A stretch of DNA of 64,000 nucleotides from Catellatospora bangladeshensis (lineage in GTDB: Bacteria; Actinomycetota; Actinomycetes; Mycobacteriales; Micromonosporaceae): contig NZ_BONF01000025.1 in NCBI RefSeq assembly GCF_016862575.1, positions 117,835 through 181,834 on the forward strand. The letters are read 5' to 3'. The translations under genes and the position numbers were made by a program. The notes under the pieces were generated by a model. It made no database searches, had not been told where the DNA came from, and saw only the letters and a list, made by a program, of their open reading frames with translations. This document shows positions 1 to 7,510 of this stretch, one piece after another. How positions within the stretch are numbered: position 1 is the first letter of the stretch; every line of letters begins with the position of its first letter.

Positions 1-260
1 AGGCCGAGGTACACCGGGCTGCCGATGTCGCCGCCCATGGTGCCCGGGTCGAGGGTGCGCATCACGCTGTCCCACAGCACGGACGCCCAGCCGCCGCGCT
101 CGCCGGTCTCCTTCGCGGCGAACAGCGCCGACAGTCCCGTCACGACCGTGATCAGGGCCAGCGAGGCCAGCCCCAGCCAGCCGATCAGGGCAGGGGTGCC
201 CCGGTCCATCGTGCCGTCGAACCAGACGCGCACGCGTCGCCGCAGTCCCAGCCGCACCAC
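1..260 (-). CDS. CASTOR/POLLUX-related ion channel-like membrane protein, N-terminal part only
   Basis: This is the first 86 codons of a gene that runs off the left edge. A GTG start at 260 lies 7 nt after GGAGAGG. The visible protein has a basic N-terminus, a phrase MDRGTPALIGWLGLASLALI that begins a membrane segment around residues 20-45, and a later WDSVMRTLDPGTMGGDIG stretch. I recall this pattern from actinobacterial CASTOR/POLLUX-type putative ion channels with C-terminal NAD-binding domains, in which the latter stretch lies near the pore. The regulatory domains are outside the window, so the family call rests on these two motifs. GTG at 257 is an alternative start. Confidence 0.6.
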   Translation of the reverse strand, partial: MVRLGLRRRVRVWFDGTMDRGTPALIGWLGLASLALITVVTGLSALFAAKETGERGGWASVLWDSVMRTLDPGTMGGDIGSPVYLG

Positions 261-986
261 TGAGGTTCCTCTCCACCGCCGCCCGCCACCGGATGACGAC
301 CGGTGGTCCACTTTGCAGAGACATCCTAGGAACCGCGGCCGTCCAACCCGAGCGCGGTGTCCCGCTTTCACGGATGTGAACGCACACATTGGACCAGGGT
401 CGCGACCGAAACATTTTCCGGGGATCAACATGGCCGCGACCAGCAGTCATTACGCTGCGCGCTGCGGCCTGCCGTTGACGGGATCGTATCGACCGTGTTT
501 CATGATGGAACCGAACGATGAGATCGCTAACATGGCGGCCACCGGTCGGCGCCGGCACGCTTTCACCGCAGGACGAGCGGTGCCGGCCGTCCCACCCGGT
601 TCCGGGCGTAACCCTACGACGCCCGCGGACCACCGCACCGGCTTGCCATCGCCCTCATCCTCCCGGAGGAGCCATGCACGACCGACTGCGCGCCGTCCTG
701 CGCGCCGCCAGCCGCCCGACCCCGCACGGCGTCGCCCGCGGCCAGGGCCTGTCCGTCCCAGCCTGATCTCGCCCCGCAGACCGGGGCCGGCCGCCTCCCT
801 ACCGGCCGACCGATCACGCGGTCTCTTCACCATCACCGGTCCGCACGCCGCGCCACCGCGCCGGCCCGCGGCCGATGACCCGTGCCCGCGTCCCGACCAC
901 CCGCACCCCGGAACCCTCGCACCACCCCGCCCTGCCCTGAACCGGACACCCGGGGCAGCGCGGCCTCACCTCGGAGGTACAACACC
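261..986. other. Long intergenic region before the GH43 pair
   Basis: These 726 bases lie between the divergent ion-channel gene and the first glycosidase. I see no convincing long gene; the open frames here are arginine- and proline-rich on both strands, as expected from GC-rich noncoding DNA. A TTGACG box at 475-480 with weak downstream -10 candidates could be a promoter. One short frame with a good ribosome-binding site is listed separately at 674-766. Confidence 0.5.
674..766 (+). CDS. Possible 30-residue leader-type peptide
   Basis: An ATG at 674 follows a strong GGAGGAG ribosome-binding site by 3-4 nt and opens a 30-codon frame ending in TGA at 766. The peptide begins MHDRLRAVLRAASRPTPHGV, is basic and has no recognisable family. 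It lies 220 nt upstream of the GH43 operon. The only evidence is the Shine-Dalgarno match and the position, so it may be a leader peptide or chance. I do not assign a function. Confidence 0.25.
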   Translation: MHDRLRAVLRAASRPTPHGVARGQGLSVPA

Positions 987-2390
987 ATGACCACCAGACG
1001 TGAACTGCTCACCGGCCTGCTCTCGGCCGCCACCGTCGGCGCGGCCGGCGGCCTGACCCTCGCCGCGGCCGGTTCGCCCGCCGCTGCGGCGGGGCCGTTC
1101 GGCGGCTACGTGATGGGCTACTTCACCGAGTCGCCCAACCGCCTGGCCAACAACTACGGCCTGCACCTGGCCGTCAGCACCGACGGGCTCAACTGGACCC
1201 CGCTCAACCAGAACAACCCCGTGGTCACCCCGACCGCGGGCACCGGCGGCCTGCGCGACCCGTTCATCCTGCGCAAGCAGGACGACACCTTCGCCGTCGT
1301 GGCCACCGACCTCAACGGCACCGACTTCACCCAGCCCAACCAGTACATCCACGTCTGGGACTCGGTGGACCTGCGCAGCTTCACCGGCTACCGCCGGGTG
1401 CGGATGCACACCATGAACACCCACACCTGGGCGCCCGAGGCGTTCTGGGACGCCTCCCGCGGCCAGTACGGGATCATCTACTCCGCCCACAACGGCACCC
1501 GCGACGTGTTCATGGTCAACTACACCACCGACTTCGTCACGGTCAGCGCGCCGCAGGTGTTCTTCGACCCCGGCTTCAACGTGCTCGACGCCACCATGCA
1601 CCTGGGCGGCGGCACGAACTACCTGTACTACAAGAACCTGAGCAACGGCCGCCTCTACGGCGCCCGCTCATCCAGCCTCAACCCGGGCAGCTTCAACAGC
1701 GGCACCTACACCGCCGGGGTGGTCAACGGCGGCATCGAGGCGCCGATCGTGGTCAAGGCGTACGACCGCAACGAGTGGTGGCTGTGGGGCGACTCGTTCA
1801 GCCCGGTCAACGGCGAGTTCTACGTCTGGCGCAGCGGGAACGTGAACACCGACAGCTGGTCGGCGCTGACCAAGGCGCAGTACACCCAGCCGCTCAACGC
1901 CAAGCACGCCACCATCGCGCCGATCACGGCCACCGAGCGGACGAACCTGCTCAGCCGCTGGGGCGCCCCCACCTGGAACCGGATCAAGTCGTACAACTAC
2001 CCCGACCACCTGATCCGGCACTCGAGCAACGCCGGGCGCATCGACCCGTACCCGTTCGACCCGTACGCCGACGCGCAGTGGCGGCTGCGGCCGGGCCTGG
2101 CCGACTCCGCCGGGGTGTCGTTCGAGTCGGTCAACTTCCCCGGCCGCTACCTGCGGCACAGCAACTACGTCATCGGCCTGGCGGCCAACGACGGCAGCGC
2201 CCTGTTCGCCGGGGACGCCACGTTCCACCGCACCGCGGGGCTGGCCGACGCCAACTGGACGTCGTGGCGCTCGCACAACTTCCCCACCCGCTACCTGCGC
2301 CACGCCGGCTTCGTGCTGCGCATCGACGTGCTCAGCTCCTCGTCGCCCGCGAGCGACAGGGCCGACGCCACCTTCCAGATCGGCTACTGA
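987..2390 (+). CDS. Secreted GH43-like glycosidase with CBM42 (AbfB) domain
   Basis: This 467-residue protein is probably an exported arabinofuranosidase- or arabinanase-type enzyme acting on plant polysaccharide side chains. The N-terminus has a twin-arginine signal (TTRRELL, then a hydrophobic stretch ending near AAAAG at about residue 36). Residues 40-325 form a five-bladed propeller of the GH43/GH62 clan type. The likely base, pKa modulator and acid are D91 (GLRDPF), D201 (VLDATM) and E251 (GGIEAP). Residues 333-467 match the arabinose-binding AbfB module, with repeated NFPGRYLRH and NFPTRYLRH phrases. The ATG at 987 follows CGGAGG, and a longer in-frame extension upstream has no signal-like features. 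The next gene starts 26 nt downstream and encodes a second GH43 enzyme, so the two are probably co-transcribed. The exact substrate cannot be read from sequence. Confidence 0.85.
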   Translation: MTTRRELLTGLLSAATVGAAGGLTLAAAGSPAAAAGPFGGYVMGYFTESPNRLANNYGLHLAVSTDGLNWTPLNQNNPVVTPTAGTGGLRDPFILRKQDDTFAVVATDLNGTDFTQPNQYIHVWDSVDLRSFTGYRRVRMHTMNTHTWAPEAFWDASRGQYGIIYSAHNGTRDVFMVNYTTDFVTVSAPQVFFDPGFNVLDATMHLGGGTNYLYYKNLSNGRLYGARSSSLNPGSFNSGTYTAGVVNGGIEAPIVVKAYDRNEWWLWGDSFSPVNGEFYVWRSGNVNTDSWSALTKAQYTQPLNAKHATIAPITATERTNLLSRWGAPTWNRIKSYNYPDHLIRHSSNAGRIDPYPFDPYADAQWRLRPGLADSAGVSFESVNFPGRYLRHSNYVIGLAANDGSALFAGDATFHRTAGLADANWTSWRSHNFPTRYLRHAGFVLRIDVLSSSSPASDRADATFQIGY

Positions 2391-2416
2391 GCCCGCCTTC
2401 ACCCCGAGGAGCACAC

Positions 2417-3877
2417 ATGTCCGCACTCCGTACCCGGCTGCGCCGCGCGCTCTCGCTCGCCGCGGCCACGATCCTCGGCTTCTCCCTCGCCGTGGTGATC
2501 AGCCCCGAGCGCGCGCTGGCCGCGCCCGGCCCGTCGTTCACCAACCCGGCCGTCGACGTTCCCAACAGCGCCGACCCGACGCTGACCTACTACAACGGTT
2601 ACTACTACTACGTCGCCACGACCTGGTCCTCCGACGTGGTCATGCGCCGCTCGCAGACCATCTCGGGGCTGCGCGGCGCCGCCGAGCAGGTGGTGGTGCG
2701 CACCGGCGGCAACACCATGTGGGCACCGCACCTCGAAATGATCAACAACCGGTGGTATCTGTACTACTCCGTCGAGCAGTCCGGCGGCGCGCGGCGCACC
2801 CACGTCGCCGAGAGCGCGGGCACCGATCCGCTCGGCCCGTACACCATCCGGGGCATCCTGAACCTGATGCCCAACAACGGCTGGGCCATCGACGCGGCGA
2901 TCCTGAAACTCAACGGCGCGAACTACGTGATGTTCTCGGCGTTCCACCCCAGCGACAACCTTCAGTCGCTGTACATCTCCCCGCTGACCAACCCGTGGAC
3001 GGCGGGTGCGTACGGCACCCGGATCTCCGCTCCGACCCTGTCCTGGGAGACCCAGAACGGCGCGGTAAACGAGGGCGCGTTCGCGCTGCAGCGCAACGGC
3101 CGCACCTTCATCACGTACTCGGCCAGCCACTGCAACGGACCCAACTACAAGATCGGCATGCTGGAGTACACCGGCAGCAACCCGCTGTCGGCGAGCTCGT
3201 GGACGAAGTCCGCCAGCCCGATCTTCCAGCGCAGCGACGCCAACGGCGTCTATGGCCCCGGGCACCACTCCTTCTTCACCTCGCCCGACGGCACCGAGAC
3301 CTGGATCGCGTACCACGCGAACTCGTCGTCCAGCCAGGGCTGCGGCACCACCCGCACCACCCGGGTGCAGAAGATCTCGTGGAACTCCAACGGCACCCCG
3401 AACCTCGGCACGCCGGTGTCGCTGTCCACGGTGCTGCCCGGCCCGTCCGGCGAGCCCAACGCCACCCCCATGGAGATCCGCAACCGGCACAGCAACCTCT
3501 GCCTCGACGACTACAACTTCGTGACGACCCCGGGCGCCGAGGTCCGGCAGTGGACCTGCAGCACTGCCGCGGTCCAGGACTGGTATCTCACCCCGCTCGC
3601 CGACGGCTGGTACCAGATCAGCAACCGGCACAGCGGGCTCTGCCTGGACAACAAGGACTTCGCCACCGCGCCCGGCTCGGTGGTGCAGCAGTGGACCTGC
3701 AACGGCCTGGCCGTGCAGCAGTGGCGCATCACATCCGTGGGCAGCGGCTACTCGACGCTGACCAACCGGCACAGCGGCCTGTGCCTGGACGACTACAACT
3801 GGGGCACCTCCCCCGGCGCCGAGGTGCGCCAGTGGACCTGCCTGAACAACAACGCCCAGCACTGGCGTATCGCCTGA
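2417..3877 (+). CDS. Secreted GH43 family glycosidase with ricin-type beta-trefoil
   Basis: This 486-residue protein has a Sec-type signal peptide (basic start, hydrophobic core, ALAAP near residue 36). A GH43 propeller spans about residues 40-345. Candidate catalytic residues are D53 (SADPTL), D159 (AIDAAI) and E219 (NEGAFA). Residues 350-486 are a ricin-B-like trefoil with three repeats of a RHSGLCLD...QWTC pattern, ending in QDW, QQW and QHW motifs. It probably releases arabinose or xylose residues outside the cell, while the trefoil holds the enzyme on its polymer. The ATG at 2417 follows CGAGGAG. It is the second gene of a two-gene secreted glycosidase unit that ends in a strong hairpin immediately downstream. 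Confidence 0.88.
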   Translation: MSALRTRLRRALSLAAATILGFSLAVVISPERALAAPGPSFTNPAVDVPNSADPTLTYYNGYYYYVATTWSSDVVMRRSQTISGLRGAAEQVVVRTGGNTMWAPHLEMINNRWYLYYSVEQSGGARRTHVAESAGTDPLGPYTIRGILNLMPNNGWAIDAAILKLNGANYVMFSAFHPSDNLQSLYISPLTNPWTAGAYGTRISAPTLSWETQNGAVNEGAFALQRNGRTFITYSASHCNGPNYKIGMLEYTGSNPLSASSWTKSASPIFQRSDANGVYGPGHHSFFTSPDGTETWIAYHANSSSSQGCGTTRTTRVQKISWNSNGTPNLGTPVSLSTVLPGPSGEPNATPMEIRNRHSNLCLDDYNFVTTPGAEVRQWTCSTAAVQDWYLTPLADGWYQISNRHSGLCLDNKDFATAPGSVVQQWTCNGLAVQQWRITSVGSGYSTLTNRHSGLCLDDYNWGTSPGAEVRQWTCLNNNAQHWRIA

Positions 3878-3880
3878 ACC

Positions 3881-3917
3881 GCGGCCGGCCCGCTCCCTAC
3901 CCGGGCGGGCCGGCCGC
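3881..3917 (+). terminator. Strong GC hairpin after the GH43 pair
   Basis: Arms GCGGCCGGCCCG (3881-3892) and CGGGCCGGCCGC (3906-3917) are perfectly complementary over 12 bp with a 13-nt loop. The hairpin begins 3 nt after the GH43 stop codon. There is no U-tract, which is usual for actinomycete terminators. Confidence 0.75.
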
Positions 3918-3966
3918 TCGGCCTTGCCGACCAGTGCGATGCTTCCCCTATCCAATGGGGAGGGTC

Positions 3967-4566
3967 ATGGACGCCTTTGTGCTGCAACTGCCCGCGCTGC
4001 TCGGTGTGCTCATCGGCGCGCTCGCGTCGTATCTGGCCGGGCAGGCCGCCGAACGCAGCCGCTGGCGCCGCCAGCAGTCGGTGCGCTGGGACGAGCACCG
4101 GATCACGACGTACACGCGGTATGCGCATGCGGTGAAGAAGGTCATCGCGGTTTCCGTACGCCTGGCCGCCGAGCGTGGCCTCGCCTCCGACGACTCCGCC
4201 CTCACTCCCGACTACGAGGTGTCCGACCTGGCCGCCGCCGAGGAGGAGCGGACGATCATGTGGGAGGCCGTCCTGATGGTCGGCAGCGAGCGGGTCGTGC
4301 TCGCGGGCAGGCAGTGGCACCAGAGCGTGTTCCAGCTCATGCACCTGGCCTGCGGCCGCCCCAGCGACCTGTCCTGGGCCGACGCGGTCGCCGCGACCGG
4401 GCGGGCCCGCCAGCGCTTCTACGAGGCGGCCCGCGGCGACATCGGCATCGCCCCGGGCAGCGAGCCCGACGCGTACGAGTGGCAGATGAGCAGGTGGATG
4501 CGCGACCGGCCCGCCGAGCCGGCCGACGGCCCGGCTGAGATCGCGCCGCGTCAGAGGCCGGAGTAG
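3967..4566 (+). CDS. Hypothetical protein with one N-terminal membrane helix
   Basis: A 199-residue protein of unknown function. Residues 3-25 form a hydrophobic helix (LQLPALLGVLIGALASYLAG). A charged alpha-helical region follows (AAERSRWRRQQSVRWDEHRI), with a predicted cytoplasmic domain of alternating helices and an acidic, proline-rich C-terminus. Similar single-span proteins of about 180-200 residues are common in actinomycetes and have no known role. ATG 3967 was chosen because GGGGAGGG lies just upstream; an ATG 12 nt earlier has no ribosome-binding site. Its last 16 nt overlap the end of the convergent small gene at 4551-4739. Confidence 0.7.
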   Translation: MDAFVLQLPALLGVLIGALASYLAGQAAERSRWRRQQSVRWDEHRITTYTRYAHAVKKVIAVSVRLAAERGLASDDSALTPDYEVSDLAAAEEERTIMWEAVLMVGSERVVLAGRQWHQSVFQLMHLACGRPSDLSWADAVAATGRARQRFYEAARGDIGIAPGSEPDAYEWQMSRWMRDRPAEPADGPAEIAPRQRPE

Positions 4567-4739
4567 CCCTTCGCGAAGTCGGCGGCCAGGTCACGCTGCT
4601 CGGCGTGGGTCACGGCCGAGCAGGGTGACGGCTGCCCGCACCCGTCGCACAGGCTCTGGCTCTCGGGCATCGCCGTGTCGGCGGGAGACGGCTGCGGCAC
4701 GATGCCGAGCCCGGCTGCGTCGGCTTCGAACTGGTACAT
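4551..4739 (-). CDS. 62-residue Cys-containing small protein
   Basis: A short gene with a good ribosome-binding site (GAGGTGA, 4-6 nt before ATG 4739). The product is acidic at first, then has a compact LCDGCGQPSPC motif with three cysteines at residues 31-41, and an amphipathic C-terminal segment ending in GYSGL. I do not recognise the family. It lies 97 nt downstream of the acyltransferase/aminotransferase fusion on the same strand and could be co-expressed with it. The cysteine knuckle suits a small metal-binding protein. A substrate or precursor peptide for the upstream enzyme is a more speculative alternative. Confidence 0.5.
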   Translation of the reverse strand: MYQFEADAAGLGIVPQPSPADTAMPESQSLCDGCGQPSPCSAVTHAEQRDLAADFAKGYSGL

Positions 4740-4836
4740 CCGATCACCTCGATCGACGTGGTCCGGTCGCTGTCGCGATCGCCTGCCGCACCACTTCCCC
4801 GCCCGGCGCGAAACAAACGCTCCGGCCCTAAACGGG

Positions 4837-6420
4837 CTACGCCGTGGCCTCGGCGACGGCGGCGACCAGGCCGCGCATGGTGGGCCAGGTCCAGCGGCCC
4901 ATGAGGCTGATCTGCAGCCAGTTGCGCCGGCGCAGGTAGCCGCTCTGGTACGCGAGCAGGTACCCGGCTGCCTCCATCCGGGTGCCGACCAGCGCGGCGT
5001 CGAGGTGCGGCGGCAGGGCCACGGTGACGACGCCCGGCGCGGCCTCCCCCATCGGAGCCGTCACGGGCAGGCCGAGCCGGGCCAGGCGGGCATGCAGCCA
5101 CGCCGATGCGCGGCCCAGCTGCGTGTACCGGTCCGGCCAGTCGGTGGCAGACAGCGCCGCGTCCAGCGCCGCGACCAGGTTCGACGACTGGGTGTACGCG
5201 ACCCCGTCGGCCTCGGCGTAGCACCCGAGGTCCAGGTAGCGCGGGATGCGGCCGGGTGCGGAACACGGCTGCTCCCGCAGGAACACCATGGACAGCCCGG
5301 GGTACCCGCCCAGCGCCTTACCGCTGGTGCCGGTGGCCAGGTACGCCCCCGACAGGTCCACCGGAACGGTGCCGATCGAGCTGATCGCGTCGACGCACAG
5401 CCGCACCCGGGCGGCGGCACACAGCCGCGTCAGCCGGGGCAGGTCGAGCAGCTGGCCGGTCGACGTCTCGCAGTGCACGGTCCACAGCCAGCCGCCCGGC
5501 GGCAGCGCCGCGATCGTGCGCTCGATGTCCGGCCACGGCAGCGGCGCGCCCCAGGGCCCGGCCTGCACCGTGTGATCGAGCCCGGCCCTTGCGGCGTGAT
5601 CGGCCAGGCGCGCGCCGAACTCGCCGTACGCCAGCACGGCGCCCGGCGTGCCGAGCAGGCCCAGCTGGGCGGCGACGGCGTCGTTGGCGACCGTGCCGGA
5701 GCCGAGCAGCAGCTGCGCGTGCCGGGCGCCGGCCATATCCGCCAGGCGCCGGTGCACCTCCCGCACCGACCGCAGGTGCTGCTCGGAGCGGTGATAGACC
5801 GGCGGCCGGGCGAACGCGGCGGTGACCTCGGGCGCGACCGTGACCGGGCCGGGCAGCAGGTTGACGGCGGTGCGTGCCGCCGGTGCGGGTGCGGCCGGGG
5901 CGAGCCGCCTGCCGTCCTCGATGGTCAGGTACATCGGCTGGAACTGCGCGCCCGGCGCCCCGGTGAGCGGGCCGAACGGCACGCAGCCCATGCGGCGGTA
6001 CATCGTGAGCGCGCGCGTCGTGCCCGACAGCACCGCGAGGTCGCAGCCCTGCGCGGCGAAGTGCGCGCCGATCAGGCCGAGCAGCCGGGGCAGGATCGCG
6101 CCGCGCCGGTAGCGCGGGTCGACGGCGAGCAGCCTGATCTCGACCGGGGTGCGCCCGTCCGGCAGGTAGTCGTCGAGGCCGGTCAGCTTGCCGTCGAGGG
6201 AGAACGGGCGGGCGCTGCGCCCGGCGACCATCGCCACCAGCTCCGCGCCGTCGAGGCATACCGCATAGGTGTTCTCGGCGTGGAAGCGGTCGACGAGGCG
6301 GCCCTGCGCGTTGGGCGCGTGCTGCGGGATCTCCCCGGCGAACGTGCGGTGGTTCAGCCGGTGGATCGCCTCCTCCTCGGCAGAGGTATCGGCGATCTTG
6401 TATGTCAGAGTGCCCGGCAT
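4837..6420 (-). CDS. Fusion of FeeM/LuxI-like GNAT acyltransferase with class V PLP aminotransferase
   Basis: A 527-residue two-domain enzyme. Residues 1-175 resemble N-acyl amino acid synthase or autoinducer-synthase-type acyltransferases of the GNAT superfamily. The supporting phrases are NHRTFAGEIPQH, LVDRFHAENTYAVC, VEIRLLAVDPRYRRG and ALTMYRRMGC. Residues 185-527 are a fold-type I, class V aminotransferase: the GSGTVANDAV cofactor loop at 241-250, the PLP-ring aspartate D344 in CVDAISSIG, and the Schiff-base lysine K368 in TGTSGKALGG. The combination suggests that an amino group is made or moved by the PLP domain and acylated by the other. Substrates cannot be inferred. A small Cys-containing gene follows. 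The start has no clear Shine-Dalgarno site, but the N-terminal domain begins immediately. Confidence 0.78.
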   Translation of the reverse strand: MPGTLTYKIADTSAEEEAIHRLNHRTFAGEIPQHAPNAQGRLVDRFHAENTYAVCLDGAELVAMVAGRSARPFSLDGKLTGLDDYLPDGRTPVEIRLLAVDPRYRRGAILPRLLGLIGAHFAAQGCDLAVLSGTTRALTMYRRMGCVPFGPLTGAPGAQFQPMYLTIEDGRRLAPAAPAPAARTAVNLLPGPVTVAPEVTAAFARPPVYHRSEQHLRSVREVHRRLADMAGARHAQLLLGSGTVANDAVAAQLGLLGTPGAVLAYGEFGARLADHAARAGLDHTVQAGPWGAPLPWPDIERTIAALPPGGWLWTVHCETSTGQLLDLPRLTRLCAAARVRLCVDAISSIGTVPVDLSGAYLATGTSGKALGGYPGLSMVFLREQPCSAPGRIPRYLDLGCYAEADGVAYTQSSNLVAALDAALSATDWPDRYTQLGRASAWLHARLARLGLPVTAPMGEAAPGVVTVALPPHLDAALVGTRMEAAGYLLAYQSGYLRRRNWLQISLMGRWTWPTMRGLVAAVAEATA

Positions 6421-6499
6421 CCGGGCAGGATACCGCCGCGCCGAGGCGCTCGCCGCCGAATACGAATGAGTGTCGCGAACGGACCTCGGACAGCGCCGT

Positions 6500-7258
6500 C
6501 TACCCGGCAGGAACCAGCTGCTGACCGCCGTCGATGTCGTACGTCGCGCCGGTGAGCGCCGTGTTGGCCATCAGGTGCACGGCCAGCGCGGCGACGTCGG
6601 CGGGCTCGACCACCCGCCGGATGGGCAGCGTGGCCCGCAGCCGCTCGCGGCGTTCGTCGAGCAGGTCGCCGAGCAGCTCCGCCGACAGCGGGGTGTCGAC
6701 GAAGCCCGCGGCGATGAGGTTCACCCGGATCGGCGCGAGTTCGAGCGCCAGGTTCGCCGTCATCGCGGGCAGCGCGGCCGTGCCCATCGCGGCCACCACC
6801 AGGCCCGGTGCCGGGCGGCGCGCACCGGTGCCGCCCATGAACAGCAGCGAGCCGCCGGGGCGTACGGCGCGCGGGGCGCGGCGGGCGACGTCGATCGGCA
6901 GCCACATGTGCTCGTCGAACGAGCGGCGGGCCTGCTCGACGTCCATCCCGGCCAGCGTCCCGTAGTAGGGCCGACCCGCGGTGATCATGATGTGGTCCAC
7001 CGGCCCGGTCAGCCCGGTGAAGAACCCGTCGAGTGCCGCCGGGTCGGTGGCGTCGAAGGCGGTGCTGCTCAGCGCGCCGAGTTCGGCGGCGGCGTGCGCC
7101 AGGCGGTCGGGGTTGCGGCCGGTCAGGATGATCTCGGCGCCCTCGGCGCGGGCCAGGCGGGCCGTTTCGAGCCCGATCCCGGCGCTGCCGCCGAGCACGA
7201 CGACGATCTGCCCGGACAGGGCCGGCTCACGCCGGGCGGCCGGTGGGGTGACGGCCAT
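6500..7258 (-). CDS. SDR-family protein lacking the usual YxxxK active site
   Basis: A 252-residue Rossmann-fold protein of the short-chain dehydrogenase/reductase family. It has a dinucleotide-binding GGSAGIGLE loop near residues 24-32, a basic NPDR position that suggests NADP(H), and a C-terminal GATYDIDGGQQ strand. At the catalytic site, where Tyr-x-x-x-Lys is expected, the sequence reads VAAMGTAALP, so both Tyr and Lys appear to be absent. Related actinobacterial SDRs with the same substitution exist to my recollection, so this is probably a subfamily trait. It may be a binding protein or use different chemistry. It lies upstream of the fusion gene on the same strand, with an 80-nt gap. 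Confidence 0.8.
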   Translation of the reverse strand: MAVTPPAARREPALSGQIVVVLGGSAGIGLETARLARAEGAEIILTGRNPDRLAHAAAELGALSSTAFDATDPAALDGFFTGLTGPVDHIMITAGRPYYGTLAGMDVEQARRSFDEHMWLPIDVARRAPRAVRPGGSLLFMGGTGARRPAPGLVVAAMGTAALPAMTANLALELAPIRVNLIAAGFVDTPLSAELLGDLLDERRERLRATLPIRRVVEPADVAALAVHLMANTALTGATYDIDGGQQLVPAG

Positions 7259-7360
7259 GGTTCCTCCCGTCGCCGGTGCCGGACGTGCTCGTCAGCAGGC
7301 TCCGAAACACGTGCGGAGCTGCTCTTCGAGCGACTCTAGCCGCAGGACCGGCGCACAGCG

Positions 7361-7426
7361 GTTGATCGCGGGTTCGTGTCGAAAGTAAGGTCGGGCCACA
7401 GGTTTCGACACGAACTCGCGATCAAC
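7361..7426. repeat. Intergenic inverted-repeat element, copy A
   Basis: Two 24-nt arms (7361-7384 and 7403-7426) are complementary at 23 of 24 positions around an 18-nt loop. The arms contain TGATCGCG and TCGTGTC. Three similar elements occur at 14349, 30532 and 41917. This copy lies in the gap between the divergent SDR start and the sulfatase 3' end. A long perfect stem could terminate transcription, or mark a REP-like repeat. Confidence 0.8.
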
Positions 7427-7450
7427 GCCGTCCGGCGCGGATCCGGGTGG

Positions 7451-7510
7451 GGCCAGGGGTTAAGAAGGTGCCCTTCCTCTACGCAAAGCGTTAAGAAGGT
7501 GCCCTTCCTT
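7451..7510. repeat. Tandem 31-nt repeat, two units (copy 1)
   Basis: The unit GTTAAGAAGGTGCCCTTCCT occurs at 7459-7478 and 7490-7509, a 31-nt period. It is preceded by GGCCAG, and the units are separated by CTACG and AAGCG-like spacers. The same double unit occurs in the same orientation at 9639-9697. The two copies bracket the sulfatase gene, whose stop codon is 1 nt past this copy. Each unit has a 5-bp GAAGG/CCTTC dyad. Confidence 0.85.

Noticed and set aside
450..836. Reverse-strand frame of 128 codons in the first intergenic region
   Set aside because: Arg/Gly-rich with no hydrophobic core, no ribosome-binding site and no family resemblance.
7451..7510. Could the tandem repeat be a CRISPR array?
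   Set aside because: There are only two units per site with a short, nearly constant spacer, and there is no cas gene.
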